Positions 44,278-55,595 of a stretch of 64,000 bases of DNA are shown one piece after another. This DNA comes from Euptelea pleiosperma. Taxonomy: Eukaryota > Streptophyta > Magnoliopsida > Ranunculales > Eupteleaceae. Both the position numbers and the translations under genes were made by a program. Location: the NCBI GenBank assembly GCA_035048495.1, contig CM068543.1, positions 32,427,096 to 32,491,095 of the forward strand. Reading direction: 5' to 3'. How positions within the stretch are numbered: the first letter of the stretch is position 1; each line of letters opens with the position of its first letter. The notes under the pieces were generated by a model, which saw nothing but the letters and a program-made list of their open reading frames with translations, was not told the origin of the DNA and did no database searches.

Positions 44278-44489
44278 AGTTGAATCTTAGAATTAGGATT
44301 AGGGTTAGGTTTAGGAAGAAGAGAGAAAAGAGAGAGAAGCATGACATGTGATTAGGTCACAATGACTCCATAAATCATATTTATGTAAAGAAAGAATTAC
44401 AAAAAAGGACAAGTATACCCCACAAGGGGAGTATTTACATTACTACCCCTAGAACATAGAAATACGTAGAAAATACGTATATGATAACA
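44278..44489 (-). mobile_element. 5' LTR of the inverted-core copia
   Basis: 212 bp from TGTTATCATATACG to GATTCAACT, directly followed by the primer-binding site. Contains the TATA-like ACATAAATATGATT region, pyrimidine tract and telomere-like units. Confidence 0.85.
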
Positions 44490-45117
44490 GGAGTCGGGAG
44501 TGGCCTAATAATAGAAAAGAGACCTATCCCCAAATCAGAATGCTTCCTTGTTTGAGTACGATTCCGAGAGTGATCCCATGATTCCTAGGTTTGAGAGATA
44601 CAATCAACAAGTTTCCTTTTTGGAGTAGATGTCCTAGTTTTAGAAGTCCTCTTGAATGGCGTCCAACGAGGTTATTTGACTGGACATTCTATTAGGGTTT
44701 GAAGTGGTCCGTCTTACCTCTCAAAAGTACTGGTCATGTCGAAACTATTCATGGTTGGACACTAGGAGTGTGCCTTGTAGGTGTTCTTGGATATTTGTAT
44801 TTTGTAATGTATGACCATCCCTCAATCCATTGTATGATTGTGTTGGAACGATATCCTCAAGAGTATGTCCAAGAATTAATCTGACGACTGGATCCAACAT
44901 TTGTCCAAGAATTATTGACATGATTTTTATTCGGGCATTTATTGACATGTGTACAACTGTGAGGGAACAACTATTTTTCACCTTCACATCATAGAAGACA
45001 AAACTAAATCTATTTTTCTTTTTCGGCAGACCACTTTATCATGTAATCGCTTTATAGGCTATAAGCTATTGTTTTATAATCTTTCATTTTCTTACATTCA
45101 TGTTCAAATTATGACTT

Positions 45118-45313
45118 ACACCCAACATGGCAGCTCAAATGGTTGGTGTGTATCCACCTCTTTCAAGAGGTCGTGGGGTCAAGCCCGCACAGGTAGATTT
45201 CCTCCTTTGAGCAGTGTGCCAGGAGTAGAAATCCCCTTTACAGGCTTGACCGGTTCCAGGTTTCAGCTGACGTCTTCCGTGGGCCCACGATGGTAATGTA
45301 CAAAAAAAAAAAA
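45118..45313 (+). mobile_element. tRNA-derived SINE, family 1 copy 2
   Basis: 196 bp ending in (A)12, flanked by an 18-bp duplication ATGTTCAAATTATGACTT (45100-45117 and 45314-45331). The body closely matches 15936-16136: GGTTGGTGTGTA, GAGGTCGTGGGGTCAAGCCC, TTTCCTCCTTTGAGC and CTTCCGTGGG. B-box-like GGGTCAAGCCC at 45176-45186. Inserted in RDR1 intron 1. Confidence 0.9.
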
Positions 45314-45504
45314 ATGTTCAAATTATGACTTGATGATCAATTTGGATATCTGAAGTGATGCCATTGCTCCACAGTTCAGTCTTTAAATTGTTGCCAAAAA
45401 CTTGGATTATTCTTGTTACTTTGCCTTTTTTCTATGAATCAGTTATCTATAACGTTTGAAACTCATTCCAATTCCATTAAAATTAATATCATTGCCGGAC
45501 CATT

Positions 45505-46066
45505 TTTTTTGCTAAGTGAAAATGGAATTATAAAAGAGGGAAAAGCTGTACAAGAATCACGCTAGGGGGGAACACGAGACTACGGCATCCCAACAAGGTT
45601 GGCACCCCGCTTGCTCGAGGCCACAGCCCGCAGTGGAAACAAAAAAGAATTAAGAAAATCTATAATATTTAGCATTGGGATCCTCCATTTTAAAGAGAAA
45701 TGAAGGTCTCTCTACAAAAAATTCAAAAGAACCCTCTTCTAGATCAGCACCATGATTAGCAAGGATATCTGCGGAGAAGTTAGTTTCCCTCCAGGTGGAG
45801 GTTATGAAAACGTGTGTGGTGTTTTTAATCACAGCCTCCCATAGAGATCGCACTTGCCAAGGAGGCTTTCGTTGCCCGAAAGCATGGACTGCAGCTGTTG
45901 AGTCCGATTCAATCCACAGCTTCCTCCACCCCTTGTTGCTAGCCCAAGCCACTCCTACTATGGCTCGACATTCAGCAATGAAATTAGTATTATTACCCAG
46001 CCCCATGCTAAGGGCTCCCCGAAATGTACCCTGCTGGTCCCTGATGATGACTCCGGACCAACTCAT
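45505..46066 (-). pseudogene. LINE 3' fragment with RNase H domain
   Basis: An open frame (46066-45653) reads GVIIRDQQGTFRGALSMG, FIAECRAIVGVAWASNKGW, KLWIESDSTAAVHAF, TWRETNFSADILANHGA. This is the RNase H-like (RVT_3) domain at the end of plant LINE polyproteins. The T run at 45505-45512 marks the A tail on the minus strand. CCGGACCA occurs next to the tail (45496-45503) and at 46051-46058, a possible 8-bp target duplication. 5'-truncated copy. Confidence 0.7.
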
Positions 46067-46410
46067 CCACTTTTGTGGAAATTTTTTGTTCCATACTGGT
46101 TACTCATTTTGTAATGGACAACTTTACCTGTTTGTGGGCAACAATGTTTTATAGTGTACCAACTATGATTCATACATAAACTAAATGTCTTGGCTTCATG
46201 TTATATCAATAGTTCATAACTCATAATCGACTCCAATCCAGAAGCCTGTCACTTCTGTGGCTCGAAATTTGAGCTTTGACATTAATGCTTGCAAGTGCTG
46301 TTTCTAAACCATATTATGTATTCCATGATTCTACAACTGTTTTGAACTCTGTGTTTGCATGTACAAAACTGCAAGGGAAGATTCTTGACAGGATTTCTGA
46401 ATTTTTGTAG

Positions 46411-48314
46411 GTGCGTGCTGCTCCTCAGATTTATGAGAAATCCAAATGTCCTTCAGAAGATATATATGAAGATCCCGCATTAAACTATTTTAGGGATACA
46501 CCAGATGATCAGTGGGTAAGAGCAACTGATTTCACTCCATCATATTGTATTGGGCAGTCTTCTGCTATGTGTTTGGAGCTTCCATACAGCTGTGAGCTTA
46601 CAGATATCCTTAAAAACTTTCCCTTTTACAAAAAAGATGAAGGTCGATTCATCTTGGAGAGTGGTTCTACTTTTTCTCGCAGTTTGGATCTAGTTCCCAT
46701 TGTTGGGCCTGCCCAAGGGCTTGATTTGCCATTTAACATCCTGTTTAAGATTAGTTCCTTGGTTCAGACTGGGTGTCTCGCAGGGCCAACACTCGATGCC
46801 AGTTTTTTTAGGTTGGTTAATCCTCTCTTTATATCCATTGCACATATAGAACGTGCCCTGGACAAACTGCATCAGGTACAAGAATGCTGCTATGAACCTG
46901 TGAAGTGGCTTAATGAGCAGTACACAAAATACTTCACATCAAAGCATTTTCCAAGACCACCTGCTATTTACTTGGATGATGGCTTGGTATATGTTCGCAG
47001 GGTTCAAGTGACCCCTTCGAAAGTATACTTCTGTGGTCCGGAGGTTAATGTTTCCAATCGAGTTTTACGCAATTATCATGGAGATATTGATAATTTTATC
47101 CGTATTTCTTTTGTGGATGAGGACTCGGAAAAAATGCATTCAACTGCTTTATCACCACGTACAGCATCTACAGATGAGGATAAAAGGCATACTGGAATTT
47201 ACAGAAGGATTCTTTCTACTTTGAGAAATGGCATAGTTATTGGTGATAAGAAGTTCGATTTTCTTGCTTTCTCATCAAGTCAATTACGGGATAATTCTGC
47301 ATGGATGTTTGCTTCAAGGGAAGGGCTTACGGCAGCTGATATCAGAGAGTGGATGGGTGATTTTCCTCAGATAAGAAATGTTGCAAAATATGCAGCCAGA
47401 CTAGGTCAATCTTTTGGCTCCTCAAAGGAAACTTTCAATGTCGGTAGGCACGAAATTGAAATTATTCCAGATATAGAGACTGAAATGAATGGAATGACGT
47501 ATGTTTTCTCAGATGGAATAGGGAAAATTTCTGCTGAATTTGCAAAAGCAGTGGCAATGAAGTGTGGCTTTAAAGGTTCTATTCCATGTGCCTTCCAAAT
47601 TAGATATGGTGGCTATAAAGGTGTTGTGGCTGTGGATCCAACATCAGTAATGAAGTTATCCTTAAGGAAAAGCATGTCTAAATTTGCATCACTGAACACA
47701 GAACTAGATGTTTTGTCATGGAGCAAGTTTCAACCTTGTTTCCTCAATCGTCAGTTGATCACTCTTTTGTCTACCCTCGGGGTCAACGATGATATTTTTG
47801 AAAACAAACAAAAAGAACTTGTAGATCAATTGGACATGATTTTAACAGATTCACTAAGGGCACGGGAGGCACTTGAGATCATGTCTCCAGGAGAAAATAC
47901 AAATGTTCTTAAGGAAATGCTTACCTGTGGTTACAAGCCTGATGAGGAACCATTCCTTGCAATGATGCTGCAAACTTTTCGGGCATCAAAGTTGTTGGAA
48001 CTACGGACTAAAACAAGGATATTTGTTCCAAATGGAAGATCGCTTATCGGATGCATCGATGAAACTAGAAATTTGGAATATGGGCAGGTGTTTCTACAGG
48101 TTTCTTGGGTTGGCCGTAATCAGTTTCGTGACAATTCCCTCTTTATGTTCAGCGGGAATGAATCAGATAAACGTATGTTTATTGTGGAGGGTAAGGTAAT
48201 TGTTGCTAAAAACCCATGTCTGCACCCTGGCGATGTGCGTGTTTTGCATGCTGTCGATGTCCCGGCTTTGCACCATATGGTGGATTGTGTTGTTTTTCCA
48301 CAAAAAGGGGAAAG
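46411..48314 (+). CDS. RDR1: RNA-dependent RNA polymerase 1, coding exon 2 (main RdRP domain)
   Basis: 1904 bp without a stop in frame with exon 1 (phase 0 entry after GTAG). It starts VRAAPQIYEKSKCP and includes TPDDQWVRATDFT-type and IGQSSAMCLELP motifs, PPAIYLDDGLVYVRRVQVTPSKVYF, LAFSSSQLRDNSAWMFA, TYVFSDGIGKISAEFA, CAFQIRYGGYKGVVAVDP, LSWSKFQPCFLNRQLITLLSTL, GRSLIGCIDETRNLEYGQVF, and KVIVAKNPCLHPGDVRVLHAVDVP. These are the conserved RdRP motifs of eukaryotic RNA-silencing polymerases. The exon ends PQKGE + AG at AAAG|GTGAG; the split arginine codon is completed by exon 3. No damage seen. Cytoplasmic or nuclear action on single-stranded RNA templates is known for the family. Confidence 0.95.
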
Positions 48315-51300
48315 GTGAGACATATTATGCTTCGTTCCTGTAGTTTATTTGAAAATAACTGAATTCTAGGGTGATGTTGTGCAAGTATATAAATATTACT
48401 ATGTTAGGTGCCTATGACAAGTGATATATTTCAATGCAGTATGCTGCATTTACCATCCAAGTAAGTAATTTATCATGAATTCTTTTTTAGTTGAGCTGTG
48501 TTGAGGCCTCCTAATTGTTCACATCTTGTTTCTTTTTATTGAGTTTATAAACTTGAACTGAACTCTGATTTGATGAGGACTTGTCTCTATATTGACCTGG
48601 TTGTATAATTTTCATAAATAGAATGTGTATCATAAGAAAAGGAATCTTGGACCAGTGTATCAGTGTCTTCATTCTTTTTTGGCTAAGCATGTAGCGGTGT
48701 CTTATTGTCAATTATATTGTGTTGTGTAAACAATTTACATCATCATCTTTGTCGTTCTCATCATCATCAACATCAAAGCCTTGTCCCAAGTATTTGGGGT
48801 TGTCTACAGAAATTCCTCTTCACTGTCCATTCTATCTAGGTTCATATCCTCCATTATTATATATGCCTTCAAGTCATTTCTCACTATAATGTGGGAAAGA
48901 GTAGATACCAGAAACTGATGTTGGACAGAAGCGTAGAAGACAAAATTAAGGAGGAGAGATGGAGAAGAGGGCATATGAAGTAGAATTACGTACTCTACTT
49001 TAGGAGGACATGGGGTTAGAATCAGCACTAAGCTTAGGTACTCCAATGGATGGAATCAGGACTACCCATATAATAGTTCGCACCTCACAACAACAGCTAC
49101 CTCAGCAGCTAGAGAGAGAATTAGAAACTTTATTCAACTTCGTGAAATAAGTTGTATGGGGGTATTTATAGAGGTAGGGTGATTGCGCCTGTCCTTTCTA
49201 GAATTTGACTTGTAAAAAGAAACCCCTTGTTCCAAAATCCAAACATTTCTAATTCCTACACAAACAAAGAAATTTCTGAACAACACTTTTAAAGGAACTC
49301 CTAATTTTCATTAATAGCACTTGCTAAAAACTAACTCCTAAACTTAAACTTATCAAGGACTGAAATTGGAAATTAACTAAGGGCTCAAATTGGATACTTC
49401 TAAACCTCTTATGACTTCTCAAAATAACAAGAAAACTCAAATACCACACTTTCTTAATTAAATCTAAGATATTAAATTTTGATATATTTTTGTTCTAGTA
49501 GTGGTCTACACAAAAGATCACATGTACTGTAGCAAGTACAATTTTTTGACCAAAATGAATAGGAGTGAATTTAATGGTAAAATTGACCATGAACAGTAGA
49601 TTTCGACTGAAATTTCAATTTTTAGTATCAAAAGTGCAATATTTCTATAAAAATTGACCGAAAGAATCCAAAGAAAGAATAAAAAAGAAGTAGAAGAAGA
49701 AATACACATGTACTTGGTTTGGTTGGTTTCCATTGCCATCGATGGTGTTCAGTGTTGTTGGCGGTTGCTGTTTGTGGTTCTAGGGCTCCTGCCTCCTTTG
49801 TATGTGTGAGGGAGATAATCTGTAACTTCGGGAATTTGCACCTAAGAGAGAAGGAATAGTAAAATGTTGACTTACAGTTAAAAGAACAAACTTCAAAACA
49901 TGTATCCACATTTACAAATAAAAGTAATAGTTCAAATCGTATGAATCATCAAATTCATGATTCAATCTTACGGCTCGAATATGAATCCTACAACTGAACC
50001 TGTTTATTCAAAAACTTTCAATAGTATATTTTTTAAGCAAGTGTTGTATCTATTTGTTTATCTTTTTAGGGCTATTGCCAAAACTAGTACCATCATTTGT
50101 GGGCCCATTACTGCACTAAGCACTACTATTAGGGCCCTAGCTAAAATGGAGACAAGGGGAGGCGAAGGTTTATGTGCTTATGACCTCCTCAAGTCATATG
50201 TAAGCTTTATTTCGCCTTTATTTACTTGAAGCAACATGATTGTGATCATTTCCATGTACAAGTATGGCTGTTTTTGGAAGTCAAGAGTATCTAACTATAG
50301 CTTGTAATGAATACTACAAACCTTACATTCCTAACTCAATATGGTTCTCTATCATAGTTTGATGACTTATGAGTATGCTTTCATTCATATTTTATCATTT
50401 TCAAAAGTTTCAACGAACATTCTACAATATTACCATTCAAGTTAGCTAAAATATACCTTGAAATCAAAATTTAAAGCCTCGATAAAATCTCATTACAAAG
50501 CAGACTGAAAAATGGGAATTTTACTAATCTAGTAATATAGTCAATATATTGTTAGTGCAGATATTCCTGGTTTATGTATCAGTAAACAATGTTAACACTA
50601 AAACAGAGAAAACAGAACACAGTTGCAATATATATTAAATGAGAAAAACAATAAACAACTAGTGTACCTGATTTGTAGAAATCTTCAGCACATGAACCAA
50701 TTCCAGAACTATAACTTTAAAAAAGTGAGATGAACTTATCGGTTAGGTTGAGGCTGAGGCACGTGTTCTACTCACTGTCCTAAGGCAGATTTCACCGCTG
50801 CCCTTCATGAGTGTTGTTGAAAAGTGATCACTGCCCCCAGGATTCAACATCCAATTGAAAGTAGGTAGCACTCTTAACAACGATATGGCCTTAGACGAAA
50901 TGTAAAGCCTATGGAACACAGTAAAGGATCTTAAAAGAAATACTTCTGTATATTTGCAGATTGCAGAAACACAGCACAACAGAAAAAGGGGGAGAGAAAA
51001 GGGAGAGTTTGTGCAGAGGTGTTTTCTTTATGTAATTCTTCCTCTCTTTATATAGAGCTTGAAAGAGAGAACCGTTTGGCCCTTAGTAGTGCACACTACA
51101 GCCAAATGATAATATAATTTAATGTGTTAACGTGTGCAAGGACTTTTTGCAAAATTAATTGAGGTCAATGACAACCAAGTTTTTCAAAAATCAAAGGTGA
51201 CAAGTGCACAGTTAACATGTGTTTTTCGTGCGAGAAAACCAACAGCCACTTTTAAAAATTGCTAGGATTTTAATAGCCCAAAGACCAGGCTCCAAGGTCT

Positions 51301-51940
51301 GTGGCCCGTGACCGCAACCCGGTCTGGACAAACTCGGCCTGGCGCGCACACGCATGTGTGTATTAGGTTTGCAAAGTTGTGCCGTGGGGCACAAAATTGG
51401 GATGGCCCAAGGGATCCACCCTTAGATTCCAATCCTATCATATTTATAGCTAGAAACAAGAATCCTCACAAACAATGTGGGATTCAAGGATGTGTAGAAA
51501 TTGGAAAACCCCACTTAAGTTTGTCCCTCAATTTTTTTTAATTCAAATGTCATTAAAGTTTGGCTCCAAAATTAAGGGAATGTCCCATGTTTTAAATGCA
51601 TAAACAAACTGTACAATCAAACTTGAACTTAGTAGGAGGCTTGTTTTATGTGAAACAGGATTTGGTTCAATTTATCTACGCATAGTTATTTATCATTTTC
51701 GAATTTGGTGGGATTGAACTATGGGAACTATAGAAATTTGTCTTTTAGCTGTTTTTATTGAGAAGTTTGAAATCAGTTGTTGCACCATCATAAATGTTTT
51801 AGGATTTGTTTTCCTTTGAATGACTACTTTTTTTATTTGATTTTGTTTCCTTCTTTTGTTATAGACACACCATATTCACATTCTAAAACTATTTCCACAT
51901 TAAAATTGGTTGCTAATGTTAGTTGAATTTGTGATTGTAG
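48315..51940 (+). other. RDR1 intron, 3.6 kb
   Basis: GTGAGA start, GATTGTAG end. Contains an RTE-type LINE tail (about 48750-49050) and an LTR-like GC-richer stretch (about 50700-51540; TATA-like CTATATAAAGAG on the minus strand at about 51050) that I could not delimit. 50340-50440 resembles 59060-59150 of the TIR element further on. No gene in the rest. Confidence 0.8.
48750..49050 (-). mobile_element. 3' end of an RTE-type LINE
   Basis: On the minus strand the frame DLKAYIIMEDMNLDRMDSEE is followed by a stop, TTPNTWDKAL, and a CATCATCATC-type short repeat tail. This is the common C-terminal ending of plant RTE-like LINEs (the segment before AACCCCAAATACTTGGGACAAGGC). Upstream parts are eroded. 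Confidence 0.6.
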
Positions 51941-52091
51941 ACCTCATCCAAATGAGTGTTCAGGGAGTGATTTGGATGGAGATATATACTTTGTCAGTTG
52001 GGACTCTGAACTTATTCCACCTCGTCAAGTCCAACCCATGGACTATACTCCAGCACCAAGTATGCTCTTGGATCATGATGTAAATATTGAG
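51941..52091 (+). CDS. RDR1: RNA-dependent RNA polymerase 1, coding exon 3 (catalytic DLDGD)
   Basis: 151 bp reading (R)PHPNECSGSDLDGDIYFVSWD then LIPPRQVQPMDYTPAPS and LDHDVNIE. The DLDGD motif is the metal-binding catalytic signature (DxDGD) of silencing RdRPs; without this exon the protein would be dead. It joins exon 2 in frame across the split arginine codon. Donor: ATTGAG|GTATTC. Exons 1-3 sum to about 859 codons, whereas plant RDR1 is usually 1100-1130 residues. The remaining C-terminal exon (expected to start like VEEYF and contain VDFPKTG) was searched for by eye through 64000 and not found. Confidence 0.95.
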
Positions 52092-52879
52092 GTATTCATC
52101 TTGCAGACAGTGATATGTTTCAACAGTTCTGCAACTCATTCTTTTTCTTTTGTTGTTTCTTGTTCTTCTACTATTATAAGCAATATCTCTCTTTCGTGAT
52201 AGGTGTCTTATAAGAAATATTGTATACTGATTGAACAAATTAATAACTCTTGTTCTTGCAGTCCTTTTTCATCGAGTTCTTAATGCCTGGTGAAAATACC
52301 AAGAATTTGACACTATGGATAATCTCATTGTCTTTGATATATTGATGTTTACTGCCAACAAATAAATGCAATGCTTGGCATTCACCATATGATGCATTTG
52401 TAGAAATGAGTTACCATCTTGCACTTACTACAAGATGTGATGTATATCTCATTAGTAGCTTGTTACTCACGATAAGAGGCATTATTATTTCATCTGGCCT
52501 TATTTGTCTCTATTCAATATTCAATAAATACATATGATTTTGTTTTAAAAATTTCGCTAGATGTGGTTGCTCACACAGATATAAGTTTCCAAGATTGTTG
52601 CTGCAGACTTCATACCCCATTTAGATGGGGTTTCACTTGCCATGCGAAACGCTGACATGCTAAATCTGGACCATCACACCTTAGGCCATACCATGTATTG
52701 CCTTTTGTGCCTATGGCTGACTTATAATAAACGATTGAAAGAACCTTTCTCTTTTTACCATATAGAAGAGGGAAATTGTGTTAAATTTGCCACATGGAGA
52801 GGTGTTGAGGTGGTCCAACAGGTGTTCCACCGTTGGTCCCTCCAAACCTAGAAACTACGAACATTGTCACATTCGTGGG
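52092..52879. other. Downstream of RDR1 exon 3; no exon found
   Basis: Begins with a plausible donor GTATTC. An acceptor-like CTTGCAG at about 52260 is followed by a frame that stops after ~20 codons and has no RDR similarity. No gene or repeat assigned. Confidence 0.5.
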
Positions 52880-53904
52880 TTGATTTCAATTAAGAACTGC
52901 CTCAACCTTCTACAAATCAACTGAAATGCCATCCTTGGACACTATGTGTCCTCAAAACTGCACCTTCTCTTGCTAGAACTCACACTTCTCCAGCTTAGCA
53001 TATAGCTGATACTCCCCCAACGTCTACGATGCCAAACCTAGGTGCTCTCCATGCTCTTCTCTCGATTTGGAATAGATCAAGACGTCGTCCACAAATACTT
53101 CGACAAACTGATCTAGATGAGGTTTAAAAACCTTGTCTATCATATCCTGCAGCAGGTGCATTCGTCAACCCGAACGACATAACTATGAATTCATAATCTC
53201 CATAACGTGTCCGGAATGCTATCTTGGGAATGTCTGTTATCAGATACGTATTGGGTTATTATGTAAATACCCCTTGATGTGAGGGGTATACTTGTCTTTT
53301 GTTTATTCCCTTTCATATAAATAAGATTTATGGAGTCATTGTTACCTAATCACATGACATCCTTCTCTCCTCTCTCTTCTCTCTTCTCTCTACTCTCTTC
53401 TTCATAAATTCTAACCTAACTCTAACTCTAACCCTAAATTCTACAATTCAACTATGTCCTCTTCTTTGATCCTAAACTGGTGATAACCCAATTTTAGATC
53501 AATCTCGGAGATGAACTAAGCCTCTTTCAACTAATCAAATAGGTCATCAATCCTCAACAATGGGTAGATGTTCTTGATCGTTAACTTGTTAAGTTGTCGA
53601 TAGTCAATGTAGAGCTGCATTGACCCATCCTTCTTCTCCACAAAGAATACTGGTCCACCCCAAGGTGATGTATTAGGCTGAATGAAGCCCTAGTCCGTCA
53701 ATTCCTAAATCTGAACCTTGAACTCTTTCAACTCTACTAGTGCCATCCGATACGGTGCCCTCAAAATTGGTACCGTCCCAGGTACAGGATCAATACTAAA
53801 ATCGACTACCCTCCTAGGAGGCAATCCCAATATCTCCTGGAATACATCCTGGAAATCTCGAACCACTAGAATCTGACCCAACTCAACCTTTTGCACCTCA
53901 ACGT
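52880..53904 (-). pseudogene. Ty3/gypsy reverse transcriptase remnant, split by a copia solo LTR
   Basis: On the minus strand from 53896: [81 protein letters not shown], a 219-bp solo LTR insertion, then [43 protein letters not shown] (catalytic FVDD) and KDGISVDL. This is the standard order of a chromovirus-type gypsy RT. Several stops. RNase H and integrase are absent on the left, protease on the right. Confidence 0.85.
53235..53453 (+). mobile_element. Copia family A solo LTR
   Basis: 219 bp from TGTTATCAGATACG to CAATTCAACT, flanked on both sides by ATGTC (53230-53234 and 53454-53458). It interrupts the gypsy RT frame, which resumes on the other side. TATA-like CATATAAATAAG at about 53315; telomere-like units CTAACTCTAACCCTAAATT near 53420. 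A solo LTR left after LTR-LTR recombination. Confidence 0.92.
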
Positions 53905-54748
53905 GAAACTCTCATATAACGCATCTGGGCGAGACCCTAGAAATTGAAATTGAATATGCTTTGGAATGTAGAAGGTGACAGACTTCTCGAAGCAATCCAA
54001 AACATGTTTGAATAAGTGAGTGAACCCACTCAAATTCATCATATAATGTCCTTGTATGTGCTCCCAAATAGTCCCTAAGTGATGGATTGTTGTAAGCCTG
54101 ATCGTGCATCCTTTCTTTGTTGTCTCTAGACTAGGGTTTGAAAATCGGGACCATCCTCATCCTCGACTAGAGTTGCATCAATATGCATGCATTTGTTGCC
54201 CTACATGTTTTCTTTCTTTTTTCTCAGTTTTTTAAATTAAATATAATATTTTAAATTAATGAAATAGATTATATATTTACTTCCTAATATGCTTAAGAGG
54301 CATGCATTTGTTGCATATGGGCTTTCTCTTCTTTCCATAGATTTTTAATTTTTTGCATTTTTAAATAATTATATTTTAAATAAAATGGATTAAGTGATTG
54401 AGATGTCTAAAAGATCAAAATATGTTGATCGAAACATTTGTATTTTTCACACATAGTTGTATCGTTTAATTGACATTAGTGAAATATTTTGATATATCCA
54501 AGAATATGTTGACATGAATAGAAATAAAGATTCAAAATAATGGAAATTTTGAAATTTCTTGAACATTTCCTGCATCACTGTCGAAACTCTAAACCGATGT
54601 ATTTGATTAAAATTTCATACCATGATTGCACCAAAGCACTCCTTTTAATTGGTGCCATCATTGGTCTTCATTGTACATGCCCAAACCATCTCAATTGACT
54701 TCCCTTGTTTTATATCATATTGGAGCTACTCCAGGATTCCCTTGGATG
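53905..54748. other. No gene recognised
   Basis: AT-rich sequence. A 65-codon minus frame (54109-53912) may be an eroded continuation of the gypsy element but shows no motif. The last 8 bp are the target duplication of the next element. Confidence 0.5.
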
Positions 54749-55495
54749 TAGAGGTTAAAATTAGGTGGGTTGGTCAGGTAGGGAGCTAGCACAAGCCCAA
54801 CCTGAGCTTTAGACCACTCAACCCTATCCCAACCTAATCCGAGCTAGGGCCTAGAATGCTCAGCCTAAGCCCCACACGAACACTCACAAAAAAGTCAATA
54901 GAACAAAGAAGAAAAATCAAAGCATCACTTAAAGTTTTCATGATGTAACAAGAGATCAAAGAGGTCACTTGACGTCTAATCCATATGTATTAATATTTCG
55001 CATCAATAATATTCTTTATATGCTTAAAATAAGTGATCTAACACTATCTCTGTAACAAATCACAGTTAATGAATAATAAATTTCTGATAATGATCATAAA
55101 CGGGTACTAAACAAAAGAAATACACAAATTTAATGCTCGTATAGGAAAAAAGATATTTATAGAGATCTTGAAATTAAATAACCATAACAAGAAGATTCAG
55201 AGAGAGAGAGAGAGGACTTTTCCCGTACCAGAGATATGTATTGAGATTCCTCTGAGACAATTAGAGTGTTTGACTGTTAGCAGAGATAGGCCGTTGGTGG
55301 AAAAGGCTAATATTTTTGGTAAAAGAGATAGGGTAAGATAAAGGGAGATGAATCATTGAATAACACCTTGAAGCTCATTGGGCTTAGGTTTGGTATGGTT
55401 GCTCATGGCCTTATTAGCCGAGCCCAACTGAGGTAGGGAAATGCTGACCAAAGCCCAACCCAAATTTAGGTTGGGCCTGTCGAAGTTGCACCCTA
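54749..55495. mobile_element. Non-autonomous hAT-type element
   Basis: 747 bp flanked by a perfect 8-bp duplication CTTGGATG (54741-54748 and 55496-55503). Ends are TAGAGGTTAAAATTAGG on the left and, reverse complemented, TAGGGTGCAACTTCGAC on the right. Subterminal regions carry repeated AGCCCAACC/GGTTGGGC motifs, typical of plant hAT elements. A GA repeat is at 55197-55214. No transposase. Confidence 0.85.
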
Positions 55496-55595
55496 CTTGG
55501 ATGTGTTCATTTTTTATTTTGTTGTTCCTATACTTTCTAGTCATTCATCTCAACATCCTTAGCTCTGCTACGATCATGATATGAACATGTTTCTT

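Larger units (their letters stand above)
39868..44489 (-). mobile_element. Copia family A element with internal inversion
   Basis: 4622 bp bounded by GGAGT on both sides (39863-39867 and 44490-44494), so it is a complete insertion. On the minus strand: 5' LTR (44489-44278), primer-binding site (44277-44266), gag (43666 to about 42127), an inverted gag-protease-GAG-pre segment (41078-42126, plus strand), RT end and RNase H (41077-40066), purine tract, 3' LTR (40054-39868). Integrase and the N-terminal half of the RT are missing. It lies in RDR1 intron 1 in antisense orientation to the gene. Confidence 0.85.
39380..46410 (+). other. RDR1 intron, 7.0 kb, transposon-filled
   Basis: Begins GTTTGC after CAG and ends TTTTTGTAG before GTGCGTGC. 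It contains a whole copia A element (39868-44489), a SINE (45118-45313) and a LINE RNase H fragment (about 45500-46070), all listed separately. The remaining ~1.5 kb (39380-39862, 44495-45099, 46070-46410) show nothing identifiable. Confidence 0.85.

Noticed and set aside
49957..50229. 90-codon frame in the RDR1 intron
   Set aside because: No motif, no splice context and no homologous region; likely chance.
50700..51540. A delimited LTR in the RDR1 intron
   Set aside because: A TATA-like box and GC-richer core are present, but no TG...CA ends or duplication could be set, so it is only mentioned in the intron entry.
52261..52330. Possible RDR1 exon 4 after the CTTGCAG acceptor
   Set aside because: The frame stops within about 20 codons and has no resemblance to the RDR1 C-terminus (no VDFPKTG or EEYF-like start).
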